Shown: positions 28,769 through 39,678, counted from the first letter of the stretch. The stretch is DNA of 64,000 bases from Brucella oryzae (GCA_012103035.1 JAAVLL010000001.1:1400501-1464500), one strand, 5' to 3'. Notes: a model not told the origin generated them from the letters alone. Made by a program: numbers and translations.

Positions 28769-31498
28769 TCAGCTTGCATCACGGATGCGTGACTCGGCAG
28801 TCGCAACACGTTGCGCCGCTTCCTGCAGCTCGATCAGACGTTCGCGTTCCGCTGTAACGACTTCTTCGCGCGCATTTGCCACGAATTTTTCATTGGAGAG
28901 CTTCTTCTCTATACGATCCATTTCGGCGGCAATCTTGCCAGCTTCCTTGGCGAGGCGTGCAGATTCAGCCTTAAGATCAATCAGGTTGCCGAGCGGTATG
29001 CAGATAGTTGCCTCACCCAGCAGCATCTGTGCCGAACCCTTGGGAGCCTGTGCTTCGAACGAAACACTTTCAACGCGCGCGAGACGCTTGATCGCCGCGT
29101 CGTGACGGGCAAAACGATCAATGCTTGCCGCATTGGCATCCAACACCACAACCGGAGCAATTGCACCGGCAGGTACGTTCATTTCGGCGCGAACAGAACG
29201 AATTCCGGTGACGAGATCAACCAACCAGTTGATGTCGTCAGCAGCTTCCTCGTCCTCAAACGACAGTTCCGGCCAGGCTGCAAGCGCCAGCACCGTATCG
29301 CGCTTCTGCCCCTCGCCTGCAGTCAAGGTCCAGAGTTCTTCCGTCATGAAAGGCATGAACGGGTGCAGAAGCTTATAGATATGGTCAAGACAGTAGGCAG
29401 CTGTCGCCTGAGATTCGGCCTTCGCAGCTTCATCGTCACCCATGAAGATCGGCTTCAGCAATTCCAGATACCAGTCGCAGAACTGGTTCCACACGAAGCG
29501 ATAGGCAGCACCTGCGGCTTCATTGAAGCGGTAAGTGTCAATACCTTCCGTCACAGCACGGGTTGCCTTGGTCAACTCTGTAAGAATCCAGCGATTCACG
29601 GCAAGCTTGGCGTTTTCCGGCTTGAAACCGGCGTCGAGCTTCACGCCGTTCATCTGGGCAAAGCGCGTCGCGTTCCAGAGCTTGGTGCCAAAATTGCGAT
29701 AGCCTGCAATACGCGCCGGATCGAGCTTAACGTCACGGCCCTGAGCAGCCATGATCGCAAGGGTGAACCGCAGCGCGTCGGCACCATATTCATCCATCAG
29801 CTCCAGCGGATCAATGACATTGCCTTTCGACTTCGACATTTTCGCGCCGTGCTTGTCGCGAACCAGAGCATGCAAATAGACGGTATGGAACGGATTTCCT
29901 CCATGAAATGGAGACCCATCATCATCATGCGGGCGACCCAGAAGAACAGGATATCGAATCCCGTAACCAGAACGCTGGTTGGGTAATAGGTTGCGAGTTC
30001 CGGCGTCTTGTCCGGCCAGCCGAGCGTCGAGAACGGCCACAGCGCCGACGAGAACCATGTATCGAGAACGTCCGTATCGCGCTCTAGCGTGACGTCTTCA
30101 CCATAGTGCGCGCGTGCGGCAACTCGCGCCTCCTCTTCGCTTTTCTCGACAAAATATTGGCCATCAGGACCATACCATGCCGGTATCTGGTGCCCCACCA
30201 GAGTTGGCGAGAAACCGCCCATGGCTGAATGTTCTCCATCCAGTCAAAATAGGTCTTTTCCCAATTCGTCGGGACAATTTTCGTCTTGCCTTCCCGTATC
30301 GCCGCCATTGCAGGCTTGGCAAGTTCGGCAGCGTTTACATACCACTGGTCGGTCAGATAAGGCTCGATCGGAACGCCGCCGCGGTCGCCGTGTGGTACAG
30401 CGTGTGTGTGATCCTCGATCTTTTCGAGATAGCCGCGCTCGTCCATCAGTTCGACGATACGCTTGCGGGCTGCAAAGCGGTCCTGCCCCTCAAGTTCGTG
30501 AATCAGCGCCTTCAATTCAGGCGTCAGCTGCAGCCCTTCGAGGAAATCAACATTGTCCTTGATCGTGATCGAAGCATTCGTCGTCAGAATGTTGATAGCG
30601 CGCAGTTCATTGCGCTTGCCGACTTCGAAATCGTTGAAGTCGTGTGCAGGCGTGATCTTGACGGCACCGGAACCGGCTTCCGGGTCGGCATAATCGTCGG
30701 CAACGATTGGAATATGACGACCGACAAGCGGCAGAACGACATCATTTCCTACCAGAGCGTGGTAGCGTTCGTCCTTCGGATTGACCGCAACACCTGTATC
30801 GCCCAGCATGGTTTCCGGACGGGTCGTCGCAACGACGATGTAAGTATGCGGGTTTTCCGGATCGAACGGACATTCTCAAGCGGATAACGGAAATGCCACA
30901 GATGGCCTTTCGTTTCGCGCGACTCGACCTCAATGTCGGAAATTGCCGTCAGCAGCTTCGGATCCCAGTTGACCAGGCGCTTGTCGCGATAGATGAGCCC
31001 TTGTTTGTATAGTGTGACGAAAACTTCCAGAACCGCGCGCGACAGCCCTTCGTCCATGGTGAAGCGTTCGCGCGACCAGTCGCACGAGGCACCAAGACGG
31101 CGCAGCTGGTTGGAAATCATGCCGCCGGATTCAGCCTTCCACTGCCAGATCCGTTCGATGAACTTTTCGCGGCCCATGGCGTGACGGTTCGGTTCCTGCC
31201 GTTCCATCAACTGGCGCTCGACAACCATCTGCGTTGCAATGCCCGCATGATCCATGCCGGGCTGCCACAGCACGTTCTTGCCGCGCATGCGCTCGAAGCG
31301 AACCATGATGTCCTGGATCGTGTTGTTAAGCGCGTGGCCCATATGCAGCGATCCGGTAACGTTCGGCGGCGGAATGACCACAGCGAACGGATCAGCTCCC
31401 GGCTTCGCGCCCGCACCCGCCTTGAATGCACCCGCTTCTTCCCAGCGTTCAGCAATTTTCGGCTCTATCGCCGCGGCGTTATAGGTCTTCTCAAGCAT
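28769..31498 (-). CDS. valS: Valyl-tRNA synthetase
   Basis: This class I aminoacyl-tRNA synthetase of about 910 residues charges tRNA-Val and edits threonine. It has the HIGH-type motif [13 protein letters not shown] near residue 45, the CP1 editing region ([11 protein letters not shown] in the central part), the KMSKSKGNV signature, the anticodon-binding domain ([11 protein letters not shown]) and a C-terminal coiled coil ([19 protein letters not shown]). Three breaks occur, near 30880, 30150 and 29900; restoring one base at each gives 911 codons. The gene is essential, so the breaks must be sequence errors rather than decay. Confidence 0.96.
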
Positions 31499-31562
31499 GG
31501 AATTATCCGGTCTTTATGCGGGATGAAAGGATTGAAGGCTCAATAGCAACTAACAGCTGACA

Positions 31563-31581
31563 AATCACTTTAAAAGTGATT
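31563..31581. promoter_or_regulatory. Palindrome upstream of valS
   Basis: AATCACTTT and AAAGTGATT are perfect 9-bp arms with a single central base, 65 bp upstream of valS. It could be an operator or part of a leader hairpin; no T-box pattern is seen. Confidence 0.35.
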
Positions 31582-31606
31582 GTGCCCCTGCGACCACCTT
31601 GTGAAA

Positions 31607-31629
31607 ACCCGCCTGTTGCACAGACGGGT
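31607..31629 (-). terminator. Terminator of popZ
   Basis: ACCCG..CTGT and ACAG..CGGGT pair with one mismatch around a 3-nt loop. On the minus strand TTTT follows. It lies 29 bp past the popZ stop codon. Confidence 0.65.
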
Positions 31630-31657
31630 AACACTTCAACAGATCGGCTTATGCCGC

Positions 31658-32416
31658 TTATCGTTCGCCGCGAACCACGCGCTCGATTTCTTCCCGAACA
31701 AGCCGCTCAACAAGCGTCGGCAGATTATTGTCGAGCCAGTCCTGCAACATCGGGCGCAAAAGTTCCGCAGCGATATCGTCGAACGAGCGTCGCGGTTCTG
31801 CCCGAACTGCGTGGTTCAAGTCCTGAAATGCCGCCGCGACCTGACGTTCAGCGATCTGTGACAACATATGGGCAGCAGGCTGCATCTTTGCGACAGGTTC
31901 CGCAATTGGTGCTGCGGCCTCGGGCTGAACCGGAGCTTCCGACCCGGCGACAGCAGGTTCCAGTTCCGTTTCTGCATCAAGTTCAGGTTCGAGCAGTTCG
32001 TCAACTGCTTCAGCAATCCCGGCTTCAACCGAAAGGTCGATTTCATCCAGAGATATGCCCGCCTCGTCTGGCTGCTCCAAGGGTGACTTAGTCCTGGCGT
32101 GGGAATGGTCGTCATTCCCGGCATCGAGAATAACTTCATCCTCGGCTTCGATTTCGGGTTCAAGCGCCGCCTGCGTCGGCTCGCTGATCGGGCCGCGTAA
32201 TGTCGGCTCGTCCTGAAACACATTGCGCATCATTGCAGGCTTTTCGGGCTGCTCGGTGACTGGACGACGGAATTCCGCAACCTTTCCATGAACTGAAGAT
32301 GCCGCTGCTAGCGGTGCTGGCTGGCGGGTGACATCGCTGTCTTCAATGATCCTGCGGATGGAAGCGAGAATCTCTTCCATCGACGGTTCACGTGCTGCGC
32401 TGGATGTCTGTGCCAT
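31658..32416 (-). CDS. popZ: Polar organizing protein PopZ homologue (DUF2497)
   Basis: This intact 252-residue protein has the three-part plan of PopZ. A short N-terminal helix (SMEEILASIRRIIEDSD, residues 12-28) binds client proteins; a long acidic Pro/Glu-rich disordered region follows; and the C-terminal helices (LLRPMLQDWLDNNLPTLVERLVREEIERVVR) drive self-assembly. In alphaproteobacteria PopZ forms a polar condensate that anchors the chromosome origin and cell-cycle factors; in Rhizobiales it marks the growing pole. It lies upstream of valS on the same strand, with a terminator between them. Confidence 0.92.
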   Translation of the reverse strand: MAQTSSAAREPSMEEILASIRRIIEDSDVTRQPAPLAAASSVHGKVAEFRRPVTEQPEKPAMMRNVFQDEPTLRGPISEPTQAALEPEIEAEDEVILDAGNDDHSHARTKSPLEQPDEAGISLDEIDLSVEAGIAEAVDELLEPELDAETELEPAVAGSEAPVQPEAAAPIAEPVAKMQPAAHMLSQIAERQVAAAFQDLNHAVRAEPRRSFDDIAAELLRPMLQDWLDNNLPTLVERLVREEIERVVRGER

Positions 32417-32598
32417 GGCTACTATCCGTTTTCCTGTATTGCGACATTGTCTGCAAAAGACAGAGAATCAATGGATTAAGGGTAGCGGACGATCCCGCAT
32501 TTGAGAATCCCCAGCCAAGGCGCAACGGTTCAAACTCACAGCTTTATGGATTTGTTAAGAATTGTCAGCGCCAACAAAAGTCGAATCGACGGCAAAAT

Positions 32599-32622
32599 AA
32601 AAGGCACCCGAAGGCGCCTTTT
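32599..32622 (-). terminator. Terminator of bepC
   Basis: AAAAGGC(A)CC, a CGAA loop region and GG(C)GCCTTTT form a near-perfect hairpin. On the minus strand it is followed by TATTTTG. It lies 25 bp past the bepC stop codon. Confidence 0.75.
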
Positions 32623-32646
32623 CAAGTCTCATACAATGACGAACAA

Positions 32647-34024
32647 TCAACGACCGTCCGGCGTGCGCAGGCCGAACCACTTGTCCTGACAGCCTTGTAA
32701 TGCTCTTCCGGCTTGTACTCGGCAACCTGCAAGCCCATCTGGCTGGCGGTCATGCGGCCAGTTGACATCAAGAGAGCGTAGCTGGCAACAACGACGTTAC
32801 GTTCGGATTCAACCAGAGCGATCTGCGCCGTGATGAGATCGTTCTGGGCATTCAAAACGTCGAGCGTTGTGCGCTGTCAACCTTGCGCTCTTCGATGACG
32901 CCATCGAGAGCAAGCTGTGCAGCAGAAATACCGTCACGGTTTGCCTTGACCGACGCACGAGCGGCTTCAAGCTGCGACCATGCAGAGCCGATTGCCTGAC
33001 GAACCTGATCACGGACGACGTCGACTTCGATGCGTGCCTGGCCGAGCTGTTCCTTGGACTGACGAACCTGAGCCGAATTGCGACCACCAGTATAGATCGG
33101 AATGCTGACGCCGACGCCGATGGAAGCCGAGTTACCGTCTGTCTGCGAACCACCGTCGCCGGAATAAGTATCGAGACGGCTGGCACTTGCTGTGAGACCG
33201 ACGGAAGGAAGCAAAGCGCCCTCTTTAGCCTTCACATTATATCCAGCGGCATTAACGGCGTACTGCGTGGCCAGAATGCCTGGATGTCCGGCCGCCGCAA
33301 CGGAGAAGGCTTGATTAGGCGAGCTCGGCAGGTTTCTTGCTGCCGCTGCAGTCGCAAGCTTATCCGGCTGAACGCCGATCACCTGCACATAGGTTGCTTC
33401 TGCCGATTTGACATCTGCACGAGCAGCGTTCAGCGCGGCAACAGCTGTTGAACGGCTGGCATCCGCCTGGGCAACGTCCGTGCGCGTCCCTTCACCCACA
33501 TCGAGGCGAGCGCGAGCAGCACGAACCTGTTCGTTCAGGGCTGCAAGGTTACGTTCACGCAGGGTTGCAATCTGACGCGTTTGATAGACATCCATATAGG
33601 CAGTTACCGCCTCGAAGAGTCGGTTCTGCTCTTCGTTGCGGAGGTTTTCACGCTGGGCGAAGACCTGTGTTTCTGCTGCGGCAACGTTGTTCTTGGTCTG
33701 AAACCCATCGAACAGCATTTGATTCAGCTCAATGCCGAATGTGCCTGTCGTACGATATCCCCGACTTGTCGGCGTCTTGCCATGCCCTACATTATAAGAG
33801 CCGGTGATCTGAGGACGATAACCGGACTTGGCAATGGCCACGCCTTCATCCGTCACACGGACCCCGCACGGGAGTAGTTCAGGTTAGCATTGTTCTTGTA
33901 GGCCTTCACGAGAGCGCCGGTTAACGTCTCCGAAAACGCCGCCTGCCCCGTTAAAATGGTGCCAGACAACAAATGCTGCGGCCGCTACCAGTCCTTTGCA
34001 CGTTTTGAACACCGGGTACCTCAT
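32647..34024 (-). CDS. bepC: TolC-family outer membrane efflux channel (BepC-like)
   Basis: This protein of about 460 residues is the outer-membrane channel partner of RND pumps and type I secretion systems. It has a signal peptide and two OEP repeats built of long helices (RQIATLRERNLAALNEQVRAARARL and the repeat near SAWSQLEAARASVKANRDG). VGEGTRTDVAQADASR is the typical TolC equatorial motif. Five lost bases break the frame (two near 33970, then near 33863, 32870 and 32700); the last restores the true C-terminus, KDKWFGLRTPDGR. The best start is the ATG at 34024, 26 bp from a 16-bp palindrome. Upstream lies pcm, the usual neighbour of this gene. Confidence 0.92.
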
Positions 34025-34049
34025 TTTAAGAACAAACGAATCCAACTAT

Positions 34050-34065
34050 CGAACCGATCGGTTCG
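34050..34065. promoter_or_regulatory. 16-bp palindromic operator candidate upstream of bepC
   Basis: CGAACCGATCGGTTCG is a perfect palindrome 26 bp upstream of the bepC start. Its A/G-rich halves resemble TetR-family operators. The regulator is not encoded nearby. Confidence 0.55.
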
Positions 34066-34167
34066 GGCAAATCCTAATAACCTCTAAATTCGGTTATTTC
34101 CATTGCCCCCGCCAGAGCTTGCACAAACAAATTCCGCAGCGTTGCAGAATTGTATCATCCGCTAAAA

Positions 34168-34836
34168 TTAAAACTCGAACTGTGGAACACGTTCGAATCC
34201 GGGTAGCGGACGAACGGCAGTGTTGAACACACCGCGTCCCGATGCAACACCATTCTCTTTAACGTAAATCCGTGCAACTCCCGCATTTCCGCGACCTTCG
34301 ACGGCGACGAGCCGTCCGCCATCCCTCAACTGGCTAAGCAACGCATCAGGAACAAAATCGACCGCACCTTCGATAACAATCACGTCATAAGGTGCTTCGG
34401 ATGGATAGCCTGCCTGCAGTTCGCCTGAAACAATCACAACATTGTCATAGCTTAATTCAGCGAGACGGGCGGTCGCAGCCGCGGATAATAAGGAATCACT
34501 TTCCAGGCCGATGACCGAGCCTGCCAGCTTGGAAAGAATGGCTGCCGAATAGCCGGTACCGCAACCGACATCGAGAACCACGTCTGTGTTCTTAACGCGA
34601 GCGAGCTGTACGAGCTTGGCGAAAGGCGAAGGCTCCATGAGATAGCGCGGCTGCTTGCTTTCGCTTTCAAGAAGCTGATCTTCATCGATATAGGCAAGCA
34701 CCTGACGGGCGGCGGGCACGAAAGCCTCGCGCGGGACGGCCAGGAAAGCATCTATAACCGCCAGATCGGTTACGTCCGTTGTACGGATCTGGTTGTCGAC
34801 CATCTTCGTGCGAAGTTCCTGGAAATCGGCTGCCAT
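34168..34836 (-). CDS. pcm: Protein-L-isoaspartate O-methyltransferase family protein
   Basis: This intact 222-residue protein has the PCMT plan: MVDNQIRTTDVTD at the N-terminus, REAFVPAARQ, the SAM motif VLDVGCGTGYSAAILSKLAG and VIVIEGAV. Alphaproteobacterial members like this differ from E. coli Pcm at the substrate loop, so repair of isoaspartyl residues is probable but not certain. The gene lies 144 bp upstream of bepC on the same strand. Confidence 0.88.
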   Translation of the reverse strand: MAADFQELRTKMVDNQIRTTDVTDLAVIDAFLAVPREAFVPAARQVLAYIDEDQLLESESKQPRYLMEPSPFAKLVQLARVKNTDVVLDVGCGTGYSAAILSKLAGSVIGLESDSLLSAAATARLAELSYDNVVIVSGELQAGYPSEAPYDVIVIEGAVDFVPDALLSQLRDGGRLVAVEGRGNAGVARIYVKENGVASGRGVFNTAVRPLPGFERVPQFEF

Positions 34837-35102
34837 AGCCCTAAACCCTTCCTTGTCGCGGAATGCGATATTTCATGCCATCAGCGCCTGCAGCAAAGAT
34901 TGATCCGCGTCGTCCTATTACACGCTCAAATCCATTCTCGCTGCCGGGACACCATAAACGAGATTTGCCGTTGATGTGGCAAAAATCGCGAGCCCAGTCA
35001 ATGAAACACAGCATTTGCGGTATTCATGCTCACTGAAACACGTCGTCGGTTTCCGGCCAACTAGCTTTGAGAATGCACCGCTGCAAGTGCCATAAGATCA
35101 CA
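34837..35102. other. Intergenic region between pcm and the HMA protein gene
   Basis: About 270 bp show no convincing gene. A 52-codon plus-strand frame (from about 34874) has no ribosome-binding site or recognisable motif. The pcm promoter should lie at the left end. Confidence 0.4.
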
Positions 35103-35299
35103 TTATTGAGCGTTTGATGCCGGATAGCCAGCTGTCGCCAGCATAGAAAGCACCGCATCATGTGGAAGGTTGGTATCAAACTCGATCGCTTTGCTGTCGA
35201 GATTGATTTCGATGGGCGCAGTTACATCAAGCTTCCGCAGCGCGACGGTAATGTTATCGGCATAACCGTCGCATTTCATCGTGGAATGGAAAATTTCAT
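35103..35299 (-). CDS. Small heavy-metal-associated (HMA) domain protein
   Basis: Restoring one base near 35282 gives a 65-residue protein of the HMA (copper chaperone CopZ/Atx1) fold: MKFSIPTMKC, NITVALRKLD, INLDSKAIEFD and LPHDAVLSMLATAGYP. The pattern and length fit the family well. The metal motif is degenerate: the usual MxCxxC reads MKCDGY, so only one of two cysteines remains. That would weaken Cu(I) binding, or allow another ligand or dimeric binding. It lies downstream of pcm on the same strand with no copper ATPase nearby. Confidence 0.7.
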
Positions 35300-35382
35300 A
35301 AGCTCAGTCACTCCTTCAGGAATGACCACAAAGTGCAGCGTTCCACCGTGGTAAGGTCAAGCGCTATTTTCAAACGGTTTTC

Positions 35383-36025
35383 TTATGGCGCTTCGCAGGT
35401 CTCCGGCACGCTCTTTTCAAGTTCCAGAGGAGATTTCGTCAAAGAGCCCGTCATGATCTGCATCGGTTTGAACGGCGGCTCTTCCTGCATAGCCGGATTT
35501 GTGAGGTGAATCGTATAACACCCCGTAAAGACTTCCTTCTTGCCGTCGTTGGTTTCGGCCTCGATGGCCAGAGGCTGGCTCCAATAAATTTGTCCGGCAC
35601 CGGGATCAGGATCTGTCTTACGCAGCGCAACTTTGACGCTTTTGGTATTTTCATAGCCCTTGACGAAGGTTTTGAAATCAGGCTCCCGCCCTCCTCGGAA
35701 TAATAGCCGTAGGCTCGGGTATATTCCTTGCGGTTGATCGCATTGTAATAGGATCGATCAGGGCCTGTGGTGTGGAACGATCATCGCGATAATCGGGGAC
35801 AATTACGCCACCAGCCGCATCCTGCGTCTGCTCGGAAGGTTTGGTTTCCTCAACCGGCTTGGCAGCTTTATCGTGCTTCTCCTCAACATTTCTGGGCGTT
35901 TCTTCGGGTGCGGCCTTCGGCGGATTTTGTGCCAGGGTAGCTTCAACCGAAAAGCCTGTCAGCCCTGTGCCCATAAGGCCGATCACAGCAGCCAGCATCA
36001 GAGGTTTCATCCGGTCATTCGACAT
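35383..36025 (-). CDS. Conserved exported protein of unknown function
   Basis: Two lost bases (near 35755 and near 35692) split this gene; restored, it has 214 residues. It has a signal peptide (LMLAAVIGLMGTGLTGFSVEATLA), then a charged Pro/Glu/Lys-rich linker, then a globular domain with YYNAINRKEYTRAYGYYSEEG. That is the pattern of NTF2-like/SnoaL or lumazine-type small-ligand domains found in exported proteins. The C-terminus is rich in beta strands and Cys (CYTIHL, PETCEAP). No family name is certain. Confidence 0.65.
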
Positions 36026-36215
36026 TCGCTTCTCCTCTTCCTAGCAAACTTATTGCGGAACGCTTCAGCGGCGCTCCCGATTTGGTGTATTGCAGTAATG
36101 ATGTTACAACACTAACTATAGTGAAAACGTGGCAGACGCAGAGGAAACTCAGCCTGCTGCGATATGATTGAACGATTCTCCGTTCATATGCCAGCACGAT
36201 ACCGGAAGAGAGAAA

Positions 36216-36594
36216 ATGGGCCGTTTCGCAGTCATGACGCTAACTGATAAAGCAGCTGATCGCGTTCGCGAGATCATCGCATCTCGGGATGGCGCTCTTG
36301 GTATCCGGGTGGGCGTGAAAAGGCGGCTGCGCCGGGATGGAATACACCATCGATCTCGTGACCGAGGCCAAAGCTGGTGACGATGTAGTCGAGAATGACG
36401 GCGCAAAGGTTTTCATCGCGCCTGAAGCTGTTCTGTTCCTGCTTGGCACCCAGATGGATTTCGAAGTGACCACGCTGCGCACGGGTTTTGTCTTCAACAA
36501 TCCAAACCAGACATCTGCCTGCGGTTGCGGTGAATCTGTCGAGATTAAAGCTGCCTCTCCCGAAAGCCTTCGCCAGATGCAGGGCGCGGCCTGA
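36216..36594 (+). CDS. sufA: Iron-sulfur cluster assembly scaffold, SufA/IscA (HesB) family
   Basis: After restoring two bases near 36318 (AAAAGG should be longer by one A and one G), the protein has 126 residues. It holds the three conserved cluster-binding cysteines of A-type carriers: KKGGCAGM and SACGCGES. The start at 36216 is chosen because the family begins with the MTLTDKAADRVREII block soon after. It delivers or stores Fe-S clusters from the SUF machinery. The suf operon lies 5 kb downstream in the other orientation, so this carrier is transcribed separately. Confidence 0.9.
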
Positions 36595-36615
36595 CCTAGG
36601 ACAAGGTGTTCGCCG

Positions 36616-36968
36616 ATGGATGACGAAGCTCTTCGCGATTTGCTGCAGGACTTCGGCTCTATCAGCATCCGGCGAATGTTCGGTGGTAAGGGCATTTATC
36701 ATCAAGGATTGATCTTTGCACTCGTCGTCCGCGACGAGCTGCTCTTCAAAGCTGACGAGATAACCATTCCGGAATTCATCGACTCCGGCGCGACCCAGTG
36801 GACCTATGAAGGTCGTAAGGGTGGGGATCCAATTGCCATGCCCTATTGGAGCGTGCCAAGCGAAGCTTTCGACGATCCGGAAGTGATGACGCACTGGGCG
36901 CGCCTTGCCTATGATGCAGCCTGCGGAGCGAAAAACCAAGCCCAAAGAAATCGACTGCGAAGCCTTAG
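36616..36968 (+). CDS. TfoX N-terminal domain protein
   Basis: This 117-residue protein consists of the TfoX_N domain: LQDFGSISIRRMFGGKGIYHQGLIFALVVRDELLFKAD. TfoX regulates competence in gamma-proteobacteria, but stand-alone N-domain proteins in Rhizobiales have no proven role. One C is lost near 36920; restoring it replaces an unnatural tail with SEKPSPKKSTAKP and a stop at 36966. It follows sufA by 22 bp and may share its transcript. Confidence 0.85.
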
Positions 36969-36976
36969 CTTCGCAG
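36955..36976. terminator. Hairpin overlapping the TfoX-like stop codon
   Basis: CTGCGAAGC and GCTTCGCAG are perfect 9-bp arms around CTTA. The TAG stop (with the base restored) is inside the hairpin. No T-run follows, so it may terminate weakly or protect the 3' end. Confidence 0.5.
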
Positions 36977-37005
36977 CCGATTGATCCATTTTCCTGCTGC
37001 TTCAG

Positions 37006-38456
37006 TCAGATTCCCGTCGGAATCAACATGAAGGCTGGAATATCGTTGCCAAAACCAACAGGCGTCGGGCCGTCATCGTCACGATCACGACGGCGTTTCT
37101 GCTCATGCTGCGGCTTGCCCCGGCGCTCGTCATTGGAAGCGCGGATCGCATCGCGGCGCTCGCTGGCTTCGATGACTGGCTGCGGCTGTTCGGCAGGATC
37201 GAGAACTTCGGCAGACTTCGCCTTTGCTTTCTTTCGGCTTGTCCTTGCCCTTGGCATCCTTGCCTTTGCCACGAGCATTCTTGCCCTTGCGCTGATCGTC
37301 TGCCTCGTCAGCGGCTGGCAGCGTCGACAGATCACCGTCGAGCCATTCGATCTTTTCGCCGATCATATTCTCGATGGCTGCCAGATATTTCGTATCGGAA
37401 GGCGTCACGATCGTGAATGCCTTGCCGGAACGCCCTGCGCGACCGGTACGACCGATGCGATGAACATAGTCTTCCGAGTGGATCGGAATGTCGAAATTGA
37501 AAACGTGGCTCACGTCAGGAATGTCGAGACCGCGCGCAGCAACATCGGAAGCCACCAGCAGCTGCAGTTTGCCTTCCTTGAAGTTCGCCAGCATGGTCAT
37601 GCGCGCGCGCTGATCCATATCGCCATGCAAGGCACCGGCGTTGAATTCGTGCCGGGTCAGCGAGCGAAAAGCTCGGACACGTCCTTCTTGCGATTGCAGA
37701 AGATGATCGCGTTCTTGAGCGTATCGCCTTCCGCACGGATGAGATCGCGCAGAACAGCACGCTTGTCCCAATCCTTCTTGCTGGATTTTACCAAGCGCTG
37801 GGTCACGGTTTTGGCCGTGGATGAAGCCTTTGCAACTTCAATGCGCGTTGGCGAATGCAGGAACTGTTCGGTCAGCTTGGTGATTTCCGGCGGCATGGTG
37901 GCCGAGAAGAAAAGCGTCTGACGCGTAAACGGAATGAGCTTGCAGATACGCTCAATGTCGGGGATGAACCCCATATCGAGCATACGGTCTGCCTCGTCGA
38001 TGACGAGAATTTCAACGCCAGTCAGGAGCAGCTTGCCGCGTTCGAAATGATCGAGCAGGCGACCGGGCGTGGCAATGAGAACATCGGCACCACGTTCCAG
38101 CTTGCGCTCCTGTTCATCGAACGACACACCGCCGATCAGAAGGGCCACGTTCAGCCGGTGATTGACGCCATATTTTGTGAAATTTTCCTCGACCTGCGCT
38201 GCCAGTTCACGGGTCGGTTCCAGAATGAGCGTACGCGGCATGCGCGCCCTCGCCCGGCCTTTTCCAGAAGCGTGAGCATCGGAAGCACGAAAGACGCGGT
38301 CTTTCCGGTTCCCGTCTGCGCAATGCCGAGCACGTCTTTGCGTTCAAGAGCTGGCGGAATAGCTCCTGCCTGAATGGGTGTGGGCGCAGAATATCCCGCC
38401 GCTTCTACAGCAGCGAGCACTTTCGGGGAAAGACCGAGTTCGGCAAATGTCGTCAA
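37006..38456 (-). CDS. DEAD-box ATP-dependent RNA helicase (RhlE-like)
   Basis: This protein of about 484 residues has all helicase motifs in order: Q motif ([14 protein letters not shown]), motif I AQTGTGKT, Ia [19 protein letters not shown] (DEAD), [29 protein letters not shown] and [13 protein letters not shown]. The C-terminal tail is a basic, low-complexity extension rich in Lys/Gly, Arg and Asp, as in RhlE/CsdA-type helicases of ribosome assembly and cold response. Four bases are lost (near 38255, 37668 and two around 37220-37235). Confidence 0.92.
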
Positions 38457-38755
38457 TGGAGGCGCAGCTCTCTGGTTTGGAAATGATTTCCACCCATCCT
38501 GTCATTGCAGCCGCGTCATCGGGCGCAGGAACGAAGGCAGAATAAGGCGTCTGCAACGCAATATGCGTTTTCTTGCAGCATCGCGTACGTCCACAGCGTG
38601 CAAAAGTCAACTAAAATACCATCGAAAGATATCAAATTGCTTCAATTGTGCTGCAACAATCGAAATCAATGCGGAACTTGAACAAATTTACTCAAATTAT
38701 CAAAAGCTAAAGAGCATTTGTGTCGCTGAATTTGCGCGCCACTTATACGCCGAAA

Positions 38756-39525
38756 CTAATGCCTGAACTGTTCCGTCAGGATGCGCTCGTCCCAGGAATG
38801 ATTTCGGTCGAAGAGGATGGCGACCTGGCTGTTCGGCGCTTCCCGCACGGTTACAGATTTAACCGACTTGACCTCGTTATTGTCCGCGACCGCATTGACC
38901 GGGCGTTTTCGGTTTCCAGCAGATCCATGCGAACGGTCACGTGCTTCGGCAGAAGCGCCCCGCCCCAACGGCGCGGACGGAACGGGCTTACTGGTGTCAG
39001 CGCCAGAAGCGGCGCTTCGAGCGGCAGAATGGGACCCTGCGCCGAAAGATTATAGGCCGTGGAACCCGCAGGCGTTGCGACCATGACGCCATCGCAAACT
39101 AGCTCATCCAGTCGCACCTTGCCGTCAATGGTTATCCTGATCTTGGCGGCCTGATAAGACTGACGGAACAGGAAACTTCGTTGATCGCCAAAGCCTCATA
39201 CGATTGCCCGAGTTCAGTCTCCGCAACCATGACCAGCGGACGAATGGTTTCCATCTGCGCAGCCAGAATACGTTCCGGCAAATCTTCCACGCTGAACTCG
39301 TTCATAAGGAAGCCGACAGAGCCGCGATTCATGCCATAGATCGGAGTACCGCTGTTCATGAAGTCGCGAAGCGCCTGCAGCATGGTTCCATCGCCGCCAA
39401 GCGCGACGATGATATCCGCATCTTCAGCAGTCACATGACCGTAGCGGGCCACCAGCTTTTTGGGCAACAAGTGATTCTTCGGTTCCCGACGACAGAAAAT
39501 GAAGCGCGAGCGATTTATCTTCCAT
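38756..39525 (-). CDS. nadK: NAD kinase
   Basis: NadK phosphorylates NAD to NADP. The reconstructed protein has about 257 residues and shows [14 protein letters not shown] (the GGDG motif), [15 protein letters not shown] and [20 protein letters not shown], which are the family's diagnostic blocks. Four bases are lost (two in the A run near 39465, one near 39150 and one near 38910). The start is the ATG at 39525. It is essential in most bacteria. Confidence 0.94.
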
Positions 39526-39678
39526 ATTTACAGTCCCGAATCTGGCCCAACTCCGACAAGTTTGCCACTGTTTCCCCAATCCGCTATTGGCTATCACATG
39601 AAAAACACGGTTGCCATGACCTGCATGCGATGAATTTTCGTTTTACACGCGCTGCATTTGTGCTAATCGGGCGCAAGT

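Noticed and set aside
28811-29986. A 391-codon open frame antisense to valS
   Set aside because: It mirrors the valS anticodon-binding domain and carries no family signature.
31499-31657. A T-box leader upstream of valS
   Set aside because: No specifier loop or T-box sequence is visible, and T-boxes are mainly found in Gram-positive bacteria.
34874-35032. A 52-codon plus-strand frame between pcm and the HMA gene
   Set aside because: There is no ribosome-binding site, domain or neighbour support; the length is within chance for this region.
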